This document shows, piece after piece, positions 1 through 6,933 of a stretch of DNA of 13,899 bases. How positions within the stretch are numbered: the first letter of the stretch is position 1; the number at the start of each line of letters is the position of its first letter. A program made the position numbers and the translations under genes. The notes under the pieces were generated by a model that had not been told where the DNA came from, did no database searches, and worked only from the letters and a program-made list of their open reading frames with translations. Origin of the DNA: Dehalococcoidia bacterium (GTDB lineage: Bacteria; Chloroflexota; Dehalococcoidia; GIF9; AB-539-J10); the NCBI GenBank assembly GCA_030603485.1, contig JAUVXS010000031.1:1-13899 (forward strand), in the 5' to 3' direction.

Positions 1-557
1 TGGCTATAAGCTAAAAAAGCGGTAGTAAGCCACTGCAGACGGCTGAAGACAACTCTCATCCTGGATGGAGCGCTTCGGCGAAATGCCCAGAGCAGGACAA
101 CCATAAGGGCAAAGCCACCGATGAAGCCCAAGGTAGGAGCAGCAACCACTGATGCCCCAATCCGTTGCAGGACACTCCATATCACTGCCTCCCTGCCCAC
201 CACCACTACGCCCGCCGCTGCCAGCCCGGTGACAAAGCTATGGCTTATACTTATCGGCAGACCTAAGCGAGTAGCTATGGTTCCCCAGACGATAACCGTG
301 GCTAAAGCAGCAATCAGTGTTAAATATGAGATTGCCTCAGGCTCTAAAATTCCCTTGCCGATGGTTCTGGCAACCTCCAGGCCGGTAGCGGTACCGGCGA
401 AGTTACAAAAGGCAGCCAGTATTATGGCGTTTCGAGGTGAAATAGCCCGGGAGCCAATCGAAGCAGCCACACTATTGGCAGCATCATTAAAACCGTTAAC
501 CACGCCAAAGCCGATGGCTGCCGCAATTACCAGAACCAGCAGAGCAAACTCAGGCAT
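1..557 (-). CDS. PiT-family inorganic phosphate transporter, N-terminal part (cut by window edge)
   Basis: Reading the minus strand from ATG 557 gives 185 open codons with no stop before the window edge, so only the N-terminal part is visible. The protein is strongly hydrophobic. Near residues 21-30 it carries the PiT signature NGFNDAANSVA, followed by an SRAISPRNA segment typical of the family. A second PiT-like segment, PISISHSFVTG, lies near residues 100-110. PiT proteins are inner-membrane carriers that take up phosphate (often as metal-phosphate) using an ion gradient, and are usually about 330-500 residues. The start overlaps the end of the upstream DUF47 gene by 8 bases and has no clear Shine-Dalgarno site, so translation is probably coupled to that gene. 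DUF47-PiT pairing is a recurrent bacterial arrangement. The second signature has SISHS where many relatives have STTHA or STSHA. The exact ion and substrate cannot be told from sequence. Confidence 0.9.
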   Translation of the reverse strand, partial: MPEFALLVLVIAAAIGFGVVNGFNDAANSVAASIGSRAISPRNAIILAAFCNFAGTATGLEVARTIGKGILEPEAISYLTLIAALATVIVWGTIATRLGLPISISHSFVTGLAAAGVVVVGREAVIWSVLQRIGASVVAAPTLGFIGGFALMVVLLWAFRRSAPSRMRVVFSRLQWLTTAFLAYS

Positions 558-1182
558 GCTTCAATACTATGCCCTCAAGGACATTGGCGACATCTTCCCC
601 CCGGTCGGTGGCGCTTTCCAGGTGTTCATAGATTTCGCGCCATTTAATTACCTCACATGCGTCAAGATGGCAAACTTCGAACAGCTCGGCCAGGGCAGCG
701 TGTTGCACGTCGTCGGCCGCGTTTTCCAGAGTATTGATCTCCACACACTGCTTGAGAATCCATGGGAACTGGTCACGGTGGCGCAAACGAGGCATGACCT
801 CATTCAGCTTGTAGGCTACCTTGGCTACGATTCGGGCTAGCTCTTGGGCTCTTTCCGTAGGTTGAGCAATACGATAAAGGTGGGCAGTTCTGCCCGCAGC
901 CTCGATGAAATCCATGACATCATCCAGGCTTTGGGCGAGGAGAGTAATATCCTCTCTGTCAATGGGAGTGACAAAGGTGCGGTGTAACCTCTGTATTATC
1001 TCGTGCGTTATGACGTCGCCTCTATGTTCTAACTCCTTAAGCTCTTTTGCTTTTGCTTCCACATCTTCATAATTGTCAAAGAGGTCAACCAGTTTTTCTG
1101 CGGCAACGACCAGATTACTCGTCTCTTGTTCGAACAGTTCATAAAACTCCACACTTCTGGGGGTTAGGAAAAACTTAGCCAA
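550..1182 (-). CDS. DUF47 (PhoU-like) phosphate transport regulator
   Basis: This 210-residue, all-helical, charged protein has the usual DUF47 length (about 205-220) and layout. The opening matches the family (FFLTPRSVEFYELFEQ), a KELEHRGDVITHEI segment lies near residues 48-61, and a DREDITLLAQSLDDVMDFIE segment lies near residues 75-94. PhoU/DUF47 proteins are three-helix-bundle repeats whose acidic E/DxxxD motifs bind metal. They are cytoplasmic partners of phosphate transporters, here the adjoining PiT carrier. The start codon is TTG at 1182, chosen because an almost perfect AAAGGAGGT lies 5 bases upstream of it. The next gene overlaps by 8 bases, so the two form one operon. Its precise effect on transport (restraint or assembly) is not visible in the sequence. 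Confidence 0.92.
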   Translation of the reverse strand: MAKFFLTPRSVEFYELFEQETSNLVVAAEKLVDLFDNYEDVEAKAKELKELEHRGDVITHEIIQRLHRTFVTPIDREDITLLAQSLDDVMDFIEAAGRTAHLYRIAQPTERAQELARIVAKVAYKLNEVMPRLRHRDQFPWILKQCVEINTLENAADDVQHAALAELFEVCHLDACEVIKWREIYEHLESATDRGEDVANVLEGIVLKHA

Positions 1183-1600
1183 AGCGTACCTCCTTTCCTT
1201 TGCCAGATGAAGAGATGGGCAGGCGAGAGTATTCCTCCAGCTTTCTTTTGCCAGGAAAAAGCGACGTCAGCAGGACCAATCTATTCGTGATAGCAACAAT
1301 ATGAGAAATAATGCAGGAATGCAAAACTACGCCCTTGTTATTTCCGCACTGGTCAATACACACTTCTCATCCCTGAGTTCTCTTCAGCTATGTCCCGCAT
1401 TATAGCACACCACAAGAAATTTCTACTATGCCTCCCCCTCCCTCCTTCGACTTCGCTCAGGACAGATCTAACTCTCCCGCCAGGGAAGGGAGTATTACAA
1501 GGAGTTCTGCAATTGACTATAAACATTCTCAGATGGAGACTTTTCAAAAAATGTAGTTGCTCAATTTATTTTACCCTAAAATCTGGTATGTTTGGATAAG
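1183..1600. other. 418-base intergenic region between rarA and the DUF47-PiT operon
   Basis: No convincing gene is present. The short open frames on both strands here have no family features, and their longest ones cross the repeat at about 1433-1492. On the minus strand, a weak promoter-like pair (TTGCAT at 1319-1324, 17-base spacer, TATTGT at 1296-1301) could serve DUF47-PiT; it matches the consensus only partly. Just past the rarA stop there is a short AT-rich hairpin (TTTTA-GGG-TAAAA) without a GC-rich stem, so I see no convincing rarA terminator. No Pho box was recognised. Confidence 0.5.
1433..1492. repeat. Intergenic repeat of the CTTCGACTTCGCTCAGGACA type with flanking inverted CTCCCT/AGGGAG arms
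   Basis: The core CTTCGACTTCGCTCAGGACA sits at about 1445-1464. On its left is a C-rich run (CTCCCCCTCCCTCC) and on its right a G-rich run (GGGAAGGGAG, 1483-1492), which together make an imperfect inverted repeat. Translated on the minus strand, the core reads VLSEVEG, a peptide I recognise as a common spurious product of a high-copy intergenic repeat in many draft bacterial genomes. Only one copy occurs in this window, so its repetitive nature is remembered knowledge and not shown here. The outer arms could fold as a stem around the core. Confidence 0.55.
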
Positions 1601-2938
1601 CTAGCCTTTTTCTTCTTTCCACCACTTCTGTAACCTGGCTGCAATCTCTTTTTCATAGCCCTGGTCACCGGGGACATAATAGCGTTTTCCTTGAAGAGAA
1701 GGCGGCAGGTTCTGTTGCCTGACGAAATGGTTGGGATAACCGTGGGCATATTTATAGCCCTTCCCATATCCCGTCTTGCGCATCAGGTCGGTTACCGGGT
1801 TACGCAAATGGAGTGGCACAGGCTCATTTCGGCCATGCTGGATGTCCTGTTTAACCCGGGAGTAAGCCTGGTATAACGAGTTGCTTTTGGGCGCGACTGC
1901 CAGGTAGACCACTGCTTGTGCTAGGGCCAGGTTACCTTCAGGTAAGCCCACGAAGTGCACTGCCTGCTGGGCGGCTACCGTTATCACCAGTGCTTGAGGG
2001 TCAGCCACGCCAACGTCCTCGGAAGCGAAGCGCACCAAGCGACGGGCTACGTAGAGAGGGTCTTCCCCAGCTTCAATCATACGTCCCAACCAGTACAAGG
2101 CAGCATCCGGGTCGGAGCCGCGCAACGATTTATGCAGTGCCGAAATCAGGTCATAATGCTGGTCACCACTCTTATCATAGAGCAAAGCACGGTGCTGCAA
2201 CGCTTCCTCAATGGCCGACAACTCTATTGACCGCAAGCCTTCACTATCAGGCAAAGCTGCAAATATCGCCATCTCTAAAGCATTCAAAGCCACCCGAGCA
2301 TCCCCGTTGGACGCGGTCACCAGGTGGTCCAGGGCTTCCTCACTTATACTAATCTGGAACTCTCCCAGTCCTCTTTCTTTATCCTTGATAGCTCGCTTCA
2401 CGATGAGCCTGACATCCTCATCACTGAGCAGATTCAATCGAAAAACCCGGCAGCGAGAAAGGAGCGGAGCGATAACTTCGAAGGAGGGGTTCTCCGTGGT
2501 TGCGCCGATGAAAGTCACTGTACCATTTTCCACGAAAGGTAATACGGCATCCTGTTGTGCCTTATTAAAACGGTGGAGTTCATCAATGAAAAGAATGGTT
2601 CTCTGTCCTGATAGTTTTAGCCTTTTCTTAGCTTCTCCAATAACCTTCCGCATATCAGCCACGCCGGCACTGACGGCACTCAAAGAACTGAACTGTGCTC
2701 TGGTGATATTGGCGATAATGTGAGCCAGAGTTGTCTTGCCGCTGCCCGGCGGTCCCCAGAAAATCATAGAGGGCAGCTGGTCTGCCTCGATACATTTTCG
2801 GAACACCCGTCCCACAGCAACTAAATGCTCCTGCCCCACGAACTCGTCAAAGGTTTGCGGTCGCATCCTTGCCGCCAGGGGCATACTATGAGGCAAATCT
2901 TTTTCCTCAGGCAGATCAAAAAGAGGCATTCTGTCCAT
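1601..2938 (-). CDS. rarA: RarA/MgsA-type AAA+ ATPase (replication-associated recombination protein A)
   Basis: This 445-residue protein is full length for RarA (about 420-450). The AAA+ core is complete: Walker A GPPGSGKT at residues 62-69, Walker B ILFIDE at 115-120, sensor 1 GATTEN at 145-150, and a probable arginine finger in SRCRV at 161-165. The C-terminal third has the MgsA/RarA oligomerisation region with the family's YKYAHGYPNHFV segment near residues 397-408. RarA relatives (bacterial RarA, human WRNIP1, yeast Mgs1) form clamp-loader-like tetramers that act at stalled replication forks and bind SSB. The gene follows amrA after 19 bases and probably belongs to the amrS-amrA-rarA unit. 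ATG 2938 has only a distant, weak AGGT. An ATG three codons later (2929) has a GGA close by and is an alternative start. No key residue is missing. Confidence 0.95.
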   Translation of the reverse strand: MDRMPLFDLPEEKDLPHSMPLAARMRPQTFDEFVGQEHLVAVGRVFRKCIEADQLPSMIFWGPPGSGKTTLAHIIANITRAQFSSLSAVSAGVADMRKVIGEAKKRLKLSGQRTILFIDELHRFNKAQQDAVLPFVENGTVTFIGATTENPSFEVIAPLLSRCRVFRLNLLSDEDVRLIVKRAIKDKERGLGEFQISISEEALDHLVTASNGDARVALNALEMAIFAALPDSEGLRSIELSAIEEALQHRALLYDKSGDQHYDLISALHKSLRGSDPDAALYWLGRMIEAGEDPLYVARRLVRFASEDVGVADPQALVITVAAQQAVHFVGLPEGNLALAQAVVYLAVAPKSNSLYQAYSRVKQDIQHGRNEPVPLHLRNPVTDLMRKTGYGKGYKYAHGYPNHFVRQQNLPPSLQGKRYYVPGDQGYEKEIAARLQKWWKEEKG

Positions 2939-2957
2939 TATTGGTAATCACGACCTA

Positions 2958-3476
2958 TTACTTGAATCTTCTTACCTGAAAGCGATAGAGCTTAACCGGC
3001 TCGCTGGCTGATATTCCTGCCTTGAGCCGACAAATAGCAATTTGCTCCTCAACGCTATCTACACCTTCCAAATCAGGCAGCAAAAGTCCCTTTTTCCAAC
3101 CACTCTCTACGATAACGCCATATTCCTTAGGGTCAAGCTGGCTGATATCTGTGACTGGCTCAGGTTCAGTAAGAATATCCACGCTATATTCCAGGTCATC
3201 AAGCTCAGCTGCAGTTACGGGGGGAAAGCGAGGGTCCATGGTAGATGAGCTAATAGCATTGGCAATGATTTCTTCAGCCACATTATCTTTAGTCGGCCCA
3301 AAGGTGCCGATACATCCTCTTAATTGCCCATGCTTATGAAGGGAAACAAAAACCCCCGCCCCCTCTTTCATCTCCGGAGTTAACTCCCTCGGCCTGGGCG
3401 TTTTACCCTCTCGGACATAGCTTTCCACAGCCTCCTTAGCCAGTCTTACTATAGGATGCAGTCCCTCTTCTGCCAT
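2958..3476 (-). CDS. amrA: AmmeMemoRadiSam system protein A (AMMECR1 domain)
   Basis: An AMMECR1-domain protein of about 172 residues covering the whole domain. It has the hallmark LRGCIG motif at residues 52-57, then the STMDPRFPPV segment and a C-terminal VKLYRFQVRRF end typical of the family. The human relative AMMECR1 is linked to a developmental syndrome. In bacteria and archaea the domain goes with a Memo-like protein and a radical SAM enzyme, and its biochemical role is unknown. The open frame extends to an ATG at 3491 that would overlap amrS as ATGA. I choose the ATG at 3476 because GGGAGGTGA lies just before it at the right distance, inside that extension. The gap to amrS is then 11 bases, so the two are still one operon. 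The conserved Cys in LRGCIG is present. Confidence 0.93.
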   Translation of the reverse strand: MAEEGLHPIVRLAKEAVESYVREGKTPRPRELTPEMKEGAGVFVSLHKHGQLRGCIGTFGPTKDNVAEEIIANAISSSTMDPRFPPVTAAELDDLEYSVDILTEPEPVTDISQLDPKEYGVIVESGWKKGLLLPDLEGVDSVEEQIAICRLKAGISASEPVKLYRFQVRRFK

Positions 3477-3487
3477 AATCACCTCCC

Positions 3488-4498
3488 TCATGTCCGGAAA
3501 TTAAGCCCGGTTCCACAGAACTTGCACTTTGCGCCATCCAATCCCACTACCTGAGTATCATAGCCAATGCGACGAACGACTGTCTTGCCACAAGAATAAC
3601 ACACGGTATTCTCATACTCGTGTCCCGGCACATTGCCCAGATAGACAAATTTCAGCCCCACCTCTTTCCCAATTCTATATGCCTTCTCTAAAGTAGCTAA
3701 TGGAGTAGCCGACAGCTGGGTAAATTCGTGCAGGGGATGGAAACGAGTTACGTGCCAGGGAGTAAGCTCACCCAGGTTATCTCGAATCCAGGTAGCAATG
3801 TTTGTGAGTTGCTCTTCGTCGTCGTTCATCGTCGGAATGATATTGGTCACCACCTCGACATGCATATCCCATTTCTCCTTAGCCCGCCTGGTGACGTCCA
3901 GAATACCCGACCACTGAGGAATCTTGGCCAGCTGCCGATAGAACCCGTCAGTGAAGCCCTTGACATCCACCCTCCAGGCATCAAGCCAGGGGCCCATGGT
4001 ATCCAGAGCTTCAGGCGTGGCATAGCCATTGGTCACATACACGGTGTAGAGATTATTTTCTTTAGCCAGCCTGGCTGAGTCCAGCGTGTATTCAAACCAA
4101 ATCGCCGGCTCATTGTAAGTCCAGGCAATGCCCTGGCAATTATGTCTCTTGGCTAGCTCTATCTCCCTTTCCGGAAGCAGTTGCTGGGAACTCCGCGGGA
4201 TATCCACACAGGAAATCTCCCAGTTCTGGCATCCCTTGCAGTGGAAATTGCATCCCCAGGTGCCTAAAGAGAAGGCATAGGTGCCGGGGAAGAAATGAAA
4301 TAGAGGTTTTTTCTCAATATGGTCGGCCGCCATTGAGGATACCTCGGCATAATTCATGCTATACAGCATGCCATTCCGATTGATACGCATACGGCAAACG
4401 CCGAGCTTACCGGGATTAACAAGGCACCTCCACTGGCAAACATGACACCTCACCCTGCCACCAGGGAGTGTCTCATAGAGCATCGCCTCCCTTTCCAT
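3488..4498 (-). CDS. amrS: AmmeMemoRadiSam system radical SAM enzyme
   Basis: This 336-residue radical SAM protein has a CxxxCxxC cluster-binding motif CNFHCKGC (Cys83, Cys87, Cys90), preceded by the family's GTWGCN context. A GIAWTYNEP segment near residues 124-132 fits the pyruvate-formate-lyase-activase-like branch in which AmrS lies. Two more cysteine groups flank the core: C18, C21, C25 and C35 at the N-terminus, and C300, C303, C325 and C328 at the C-terminus; the latter looks like a zinc ribbon. The enzyme would cleave S-adenosylmethionine at a [4Fe-4S] cluster, which suits an anaerobe; its substrate is unknown. amrA follows directly. ATG 4498 lies 8 bases after a perfect TATAAT, which fits leaderless translation. 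The ATG at 4483 has AAAGGGAGG immediately before it and is a reasonable alternative. The Memo (amrB) partner is absent from this window. Confidence 0.93.
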   Translation of the reverse strand: MEREAMLYETLPGGRVRCHVCQWRCLVNPGKLGVCRMRINRNGMLYSMNYAEVSSMAADHIEKKPLFHFFPGTYAFSLGTWGCNFHCKGCQNWEISCVDIPRSSQQLLPEREIELAKRHNCQGIAWTYNEPAIWFEYTLDSARLAKENNLYTVYVTNGYATPEALDTMGPWLDAWRVDVKGFTDGFYRQLAKIPQWSGILDVTRRAKEKWDMHVEVVTNIIPTMNDDEEQLTNIATWIRDNLGELTPWHVTRFHPLHEFTQLSATPLATLEKAYRIGKEVGLKFVYLGNVPGHEYENTVCYSCGKTVVRRIGYDTQVVGLDGAKCKFCGTGLNFRT

Positions 4499-4506
4499 CC
4501 CTTATC

Positions 4507-4512
4507 ATTATA
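4507..4512 (-). promoter_or_regulatory. TATAAT -10 box of the amrS-amrA-rarA unit (leaderless-type spacing)
   Basis: A perfect TATAAT on the minus strand ends 8 bases before ATG 4498. Transcription would start at about 4499-4501, on or beside the first start codon. No good -35 is seen at 16-18 bases (TTACGC or GTTACG). It lies downstream of the terminator-like hairpin that closes the preceding gene, so a new transcript starting here makes sense. The exact start site is inferred. Confidence 0.55.
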
Positions 4513-4605
4513 CACCACGCCCCACCCCAGCGTAACTATGAGATTATCTACCAACTACTGCATGTCATTCTGCAGCATACCAGGAGGACGATTAAAGATA
4601 CATAG

Positions 4606-4626
4606 GGCGGCATTTCATATGCCGCC
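4606..4626 (-). terminator. Terminator-like hairpin after the solute-binding lipoprotein gene
   Basis: A perfect 8-bp stem GGCGGCAT/ATGCCGCC with a 5-base loop lies about 31-51 bases past the stop of the lipoprotein gene. Read on the minus strand it is followed by CTATGTATCTTTAAT, which is U-rich but not a clean U run. It is therefore a plausible intrinsic terminator of modest strength, or an RNA 3'-end stabiliser. It separates unit 2 from the amrS promoter. Confidence 0.55.
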
Positions 4627-4656
4627 ACCCTCGGCGGGGAATAAATCACCTCGCTA

Positions 4657-6252
4657 CTACCTATCAATATAAACGCGGCTCAGGTCGGGAATACCCAGGG
4701 GACTGAGTTCGTAGCCTTTGACATAGGGCTCTACCAGGATATAGTTGGTGCCATGCCACAGGGAGAGGCAAGGAGCTTCATCAACTACCAGTTGCTCAGC
4801 TTGCTGGTACATAGCCAGGCGGACAGCCCCATCCTGTTCTATAGCTGCCTGGTCAAGTGAAGCATCCAGGCTAAGGTTGCTGTATTCAAAGATATTATTT
4901 TCGCTTCCGGTATAGAAGAGGATATCCAGGAAATTATGCGGGTCCGGGTAGTCAGCTATCCAGCCCAGTATGAACATCTCATCCTTCTCTTGTTTTAAGT
5001 TATAAATGAAATTCTCTGGTTCCAGTTGCCTCACCGAGATTTCCACGCCGAAATTCTGCTGCCATTCCTGGATGATGGCGCCCAGATAACTGGAAATATA
5101 ATTGCCATAGCCGTCAACAGTCAGGGTGATAGGAGGCAAGTTCGATACATCTCCGTATCTCGAGGCGGCGATGAGCTCTATCGCCTTTTCTACATCGTAG
5201 TCCAGTCCCTCCAGAGCCTCGTTATAGCCAGGCATTCCCGGCGGCAAAATACCATCAGCTTCATTTACCATGTCCCTCAATATCACCTTAGCGATACGCT
5301 CTTTGTTCACAGCATGACAAAAGGCGCGTCGGACGTTAACGTCGTCGAAAGGAGGTTCGGCAGTGTTGAAGCCAATATAATAGAGGCTAAGCTCGGGTGT
5401 TACAGCTAACTGTGGATAAAACGGGCCAGTCTCATCACTCACCCGGTCAATGTAATTCAAGTAAACAGGAACTACATCAATCTGCCCTGTTTCGTACAGG
5501 GACATGGGCACACCAGCCAGAAAGTAAAAGACGACCTGCTCCAATTTGACAGGTTCGCCATAATAAATCTGGCTGCGCTCCAAAATCAACCACTGCCCTC
5601 CCTTCCATTCTTTTAGCTTAAATGGTCCTGTCCCGTCTGGCCCGCGCCACCAGTCCTCCCCGGATTCCACATTAGCCCTATCAACCACAAAGGCGGTGGG
5701 ATAAGCTAGCTTGCTCAAGAAGTAAGCCTTGGGAGCATCAATGGTAACCTGAAGAATATAGTCACCAATGACTTCGACCCCAGAGATTTCCTCCGCGCTG
5801 CCCGCTAGCATATCCTTGGCACCAATGATATCGCCCAGGTACGTAGCAGCTGTGCCAGAGCCAGTATCGGGGTCGCAAGCTCGCTCCCAGGAGTATTTGA
5901 AATCGGCAGCTTCGACCTCCCTGCCACTATGAAATTTCACCCCCTGGCGCAGGTAGAAGGTATATGTTTTGCCATCAGGGCTTTTCTCCCAGCTCTCAGC
6001 AATATCGGGCGCTATGTTCAGCTCATAGTCAAGACGAACCAAGCCGGAGAAGATCTGCATGACATAGCTATGAGAAGTCGTGTCGGCAGAAATCGCCGGG
6101 TCAAGCGTTATAGGACCGATATCCCAGAGGCGGAGGATGCTTTCACCACCCCACCAAGAACAACCAGTTAAAGGGAGGAGAAACAGGGCAAGAATAAGCA
6201 ACATGAATACTATATGCCGACTTATTTTACTATAAGAATCACTTGACTTCAT
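4657..6252 (-). CDS. Peptide/oligopeptide ABC transporter solute-binding lipoprotein (SBP family 5)
   Basis: This 531-residue protein has a lipoprotein signal: a charged N-terminus, a hydrophobic stretch at about residues 14-28, and a lipobox LTGC with the lipidated cysteine at position 31. The mature part is an SBP_bac_5 (OppA/DppA-like) fold. It opens with the LDPAISADTTS segment, then SPDGKTYTFYLRQGVKFHSG near residues 91-110, and a VRRAFCHAVNKERI segment near residues 305-320. Such proteins bind oligopeptides or other solutes outside the membrane and deliver them to a permease. No permease or ATPase gene is nearby, so its transporter must lie elsewhere, or it serves as a sensor or binding protein. 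It follows the coiled-coil/transglutaminase-like gene after 54 bases in the same direction and has only a weak Shine-Dalgarno. The ligand cannot be told from sequence. Confidence 0.9.
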   Translation of the reverse strand: MKSSDSYSKISRHIVFMLLILALFLLPLTGCSWWGGESILRLWDIGPITLDPAISADTTSHSYVMQIFSGLVRLDYELNIAPDIAESWEKSPDGKTYTFYLRQGVKFHSGREVEAADFKYSWERACDPDTGSGTAATYLGDIIGAKDMLAGSAEEISGVEVIGDYILQVTIDAPKAYFLSKLAYPTAFVVDRANVESGEDWWRGPDGTGPFKLKEWKGGQWLILERSQIYYGEPVKLEQVVFYFLAGVPMSLYETGQIDVVPVYLNYIDRVSDETGPFYPQLAVTPELSLYYIGFNTAEPPFDDVNVRRAFCHAVNKERIAKVILRDMVNEADGILPPGMPGYNEALEGLDYDVEKAIELIAASRYGDVSNLPPITLTVDGYGNYISSYLGAIIQEWQQNFGVEISVRQLEPENFIYNLKQEKDEMFILGWIADYPDPHNFLDILFYTGSENNIFEYSNLSLDASLDQAAIEQDGAVRLAMYQQAEQLVVDEAPCLSLWHGTNYILVEPYVKGYELSPLGIPDLSRVYIDR

Positions 6253-6306
6253 TGCTCTGCCAATCCACAGATTCCTTGCTTGACCTGGAACAAACTTGAC
6301 ACTTCT

Positions 6307-6933
6307 TTACCAGATGACGGTAATTCGTGTTATTGTGTCATCATAGCCAGGCTCGGTCATATAATGGCCCGGCGGAGGGCTTACGCATTGGTAATAACTC
6401 CTGCCAATTTCAGGCTCGACCTCCCAATCAAACTGCGGTTCAATAAAGACCAGGCCTTCATCGGTAGTTTCAAAGGCGACGATAGTATGGCCACTTCCCT
6501 CAGGATATTCAATAACGACATAGGCACAGCGAATCCCCTCTTTTGCAGCATTTGCCTTGACATCCGCGGCAAAATCGACACAGACATACTCACTTTCCAC
6601 ATATTCTCTCTCACTTATCGTGTCCCAGGCTAAGAAATCTCCCATCTCTCGGTAGCTCGGGTCTCTTAACACATAGCCATAGCCGGTGGTCAGTCTCTCG
6701 TAGTTGGTTAGCAAGTTAAAGAGCTCGGCTTCCAGGGAGCCTAATTCAGTTTCTCTCGCTGCCAGTTCCGCTTGCGTCGTGGCTAATTCTGCCTCTACGC
6801 TCGTCAATTGTGCTTGTACTTCATCCAGGTCATCTGTCACCCAGCCCGTGTTGATAAAGAATACAAGACCTACTATTGCCAGAATAACAATGGCGAACCA
6901 GAATTTCTTATGAGAATGCCTCTCCAGCATCAT
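6307..6933 (-). CDS. Membrane-anchored coiled-coil protein with a transglutaminase-like Cys/His domain
   Basis: The gene encodes about 208 residues from the ATG at 6933, chosen because GGAGGT lies 4 bases upstream of it; the longer frame begins with a TTG lacking a ribosome-binding site. One membrane segment (residues about 11-28) is followed by a heptad-rich coiled coil (about 34-78, repeated ELAxxExELxS-like units). The C-terminal domain of about 100 residues has VCVDFAADVK around Cys118, SGHTIVAFE around His149, and VFIEPQFD around Glu165. A Cys, a His and an acidic residue in this order are what a transglutaminase-like or papain-like cysteine hydrolase would use; the domain name is my recognition from pattern, not a search. 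With the short N-terminus inside, the domain would face outward. It overlaps the DUF1893 gene by 26 bases, so the two are co-expressed. It might trim or cross-link surface proteins, or be a non-enzymatic binding domain. Confidence 0.6.
   Translation of the reverse strand: MMLERHSHKKFWFAIVILAIVGLVFFINTGWVTDDLDEVQAQLTSVEAELATTQAELAARETELGSLEAELFNLLTNYERLTTGYGYVLRDPSYREMGDFLAWDTISEREYVESEYVCVDFAADVKANAAKEGIRCAYVVIEYPEGSGHTIVAFETTDEGLVFIEPQFDWEVEPEIGRSYYQCVSPPPGHYMTEPGYDDTITRITVIW

Noticed and set aside
121..840. 239-codon plus-strand open frame opposite PiT and DUF47
   Set aside because: It lies antisense to two clearly conserved genes, has no recognisable domain and no ribosome-binding site evidence, so it is a shadow frame.
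1353..1599. Short open frames on both strands across 1353-1599
   Set aside because: They run through the repeat (one reads the well-known spurious VLSEVEG) and have no ribosome-binding site or family features.
2211..2723. 170-codon plus-strand open frame inside rarA
   Set aside because: It is antisense to the AAA+ core of rarA and its composition is that of an antisense frame.
3477..3491. amrA start at ATG 3491 with an ATGA overlap to amrS
   Set aside because: The strong GGGAGGTGA lies inside this extension and serves the ATG at 3474-3476 instead.
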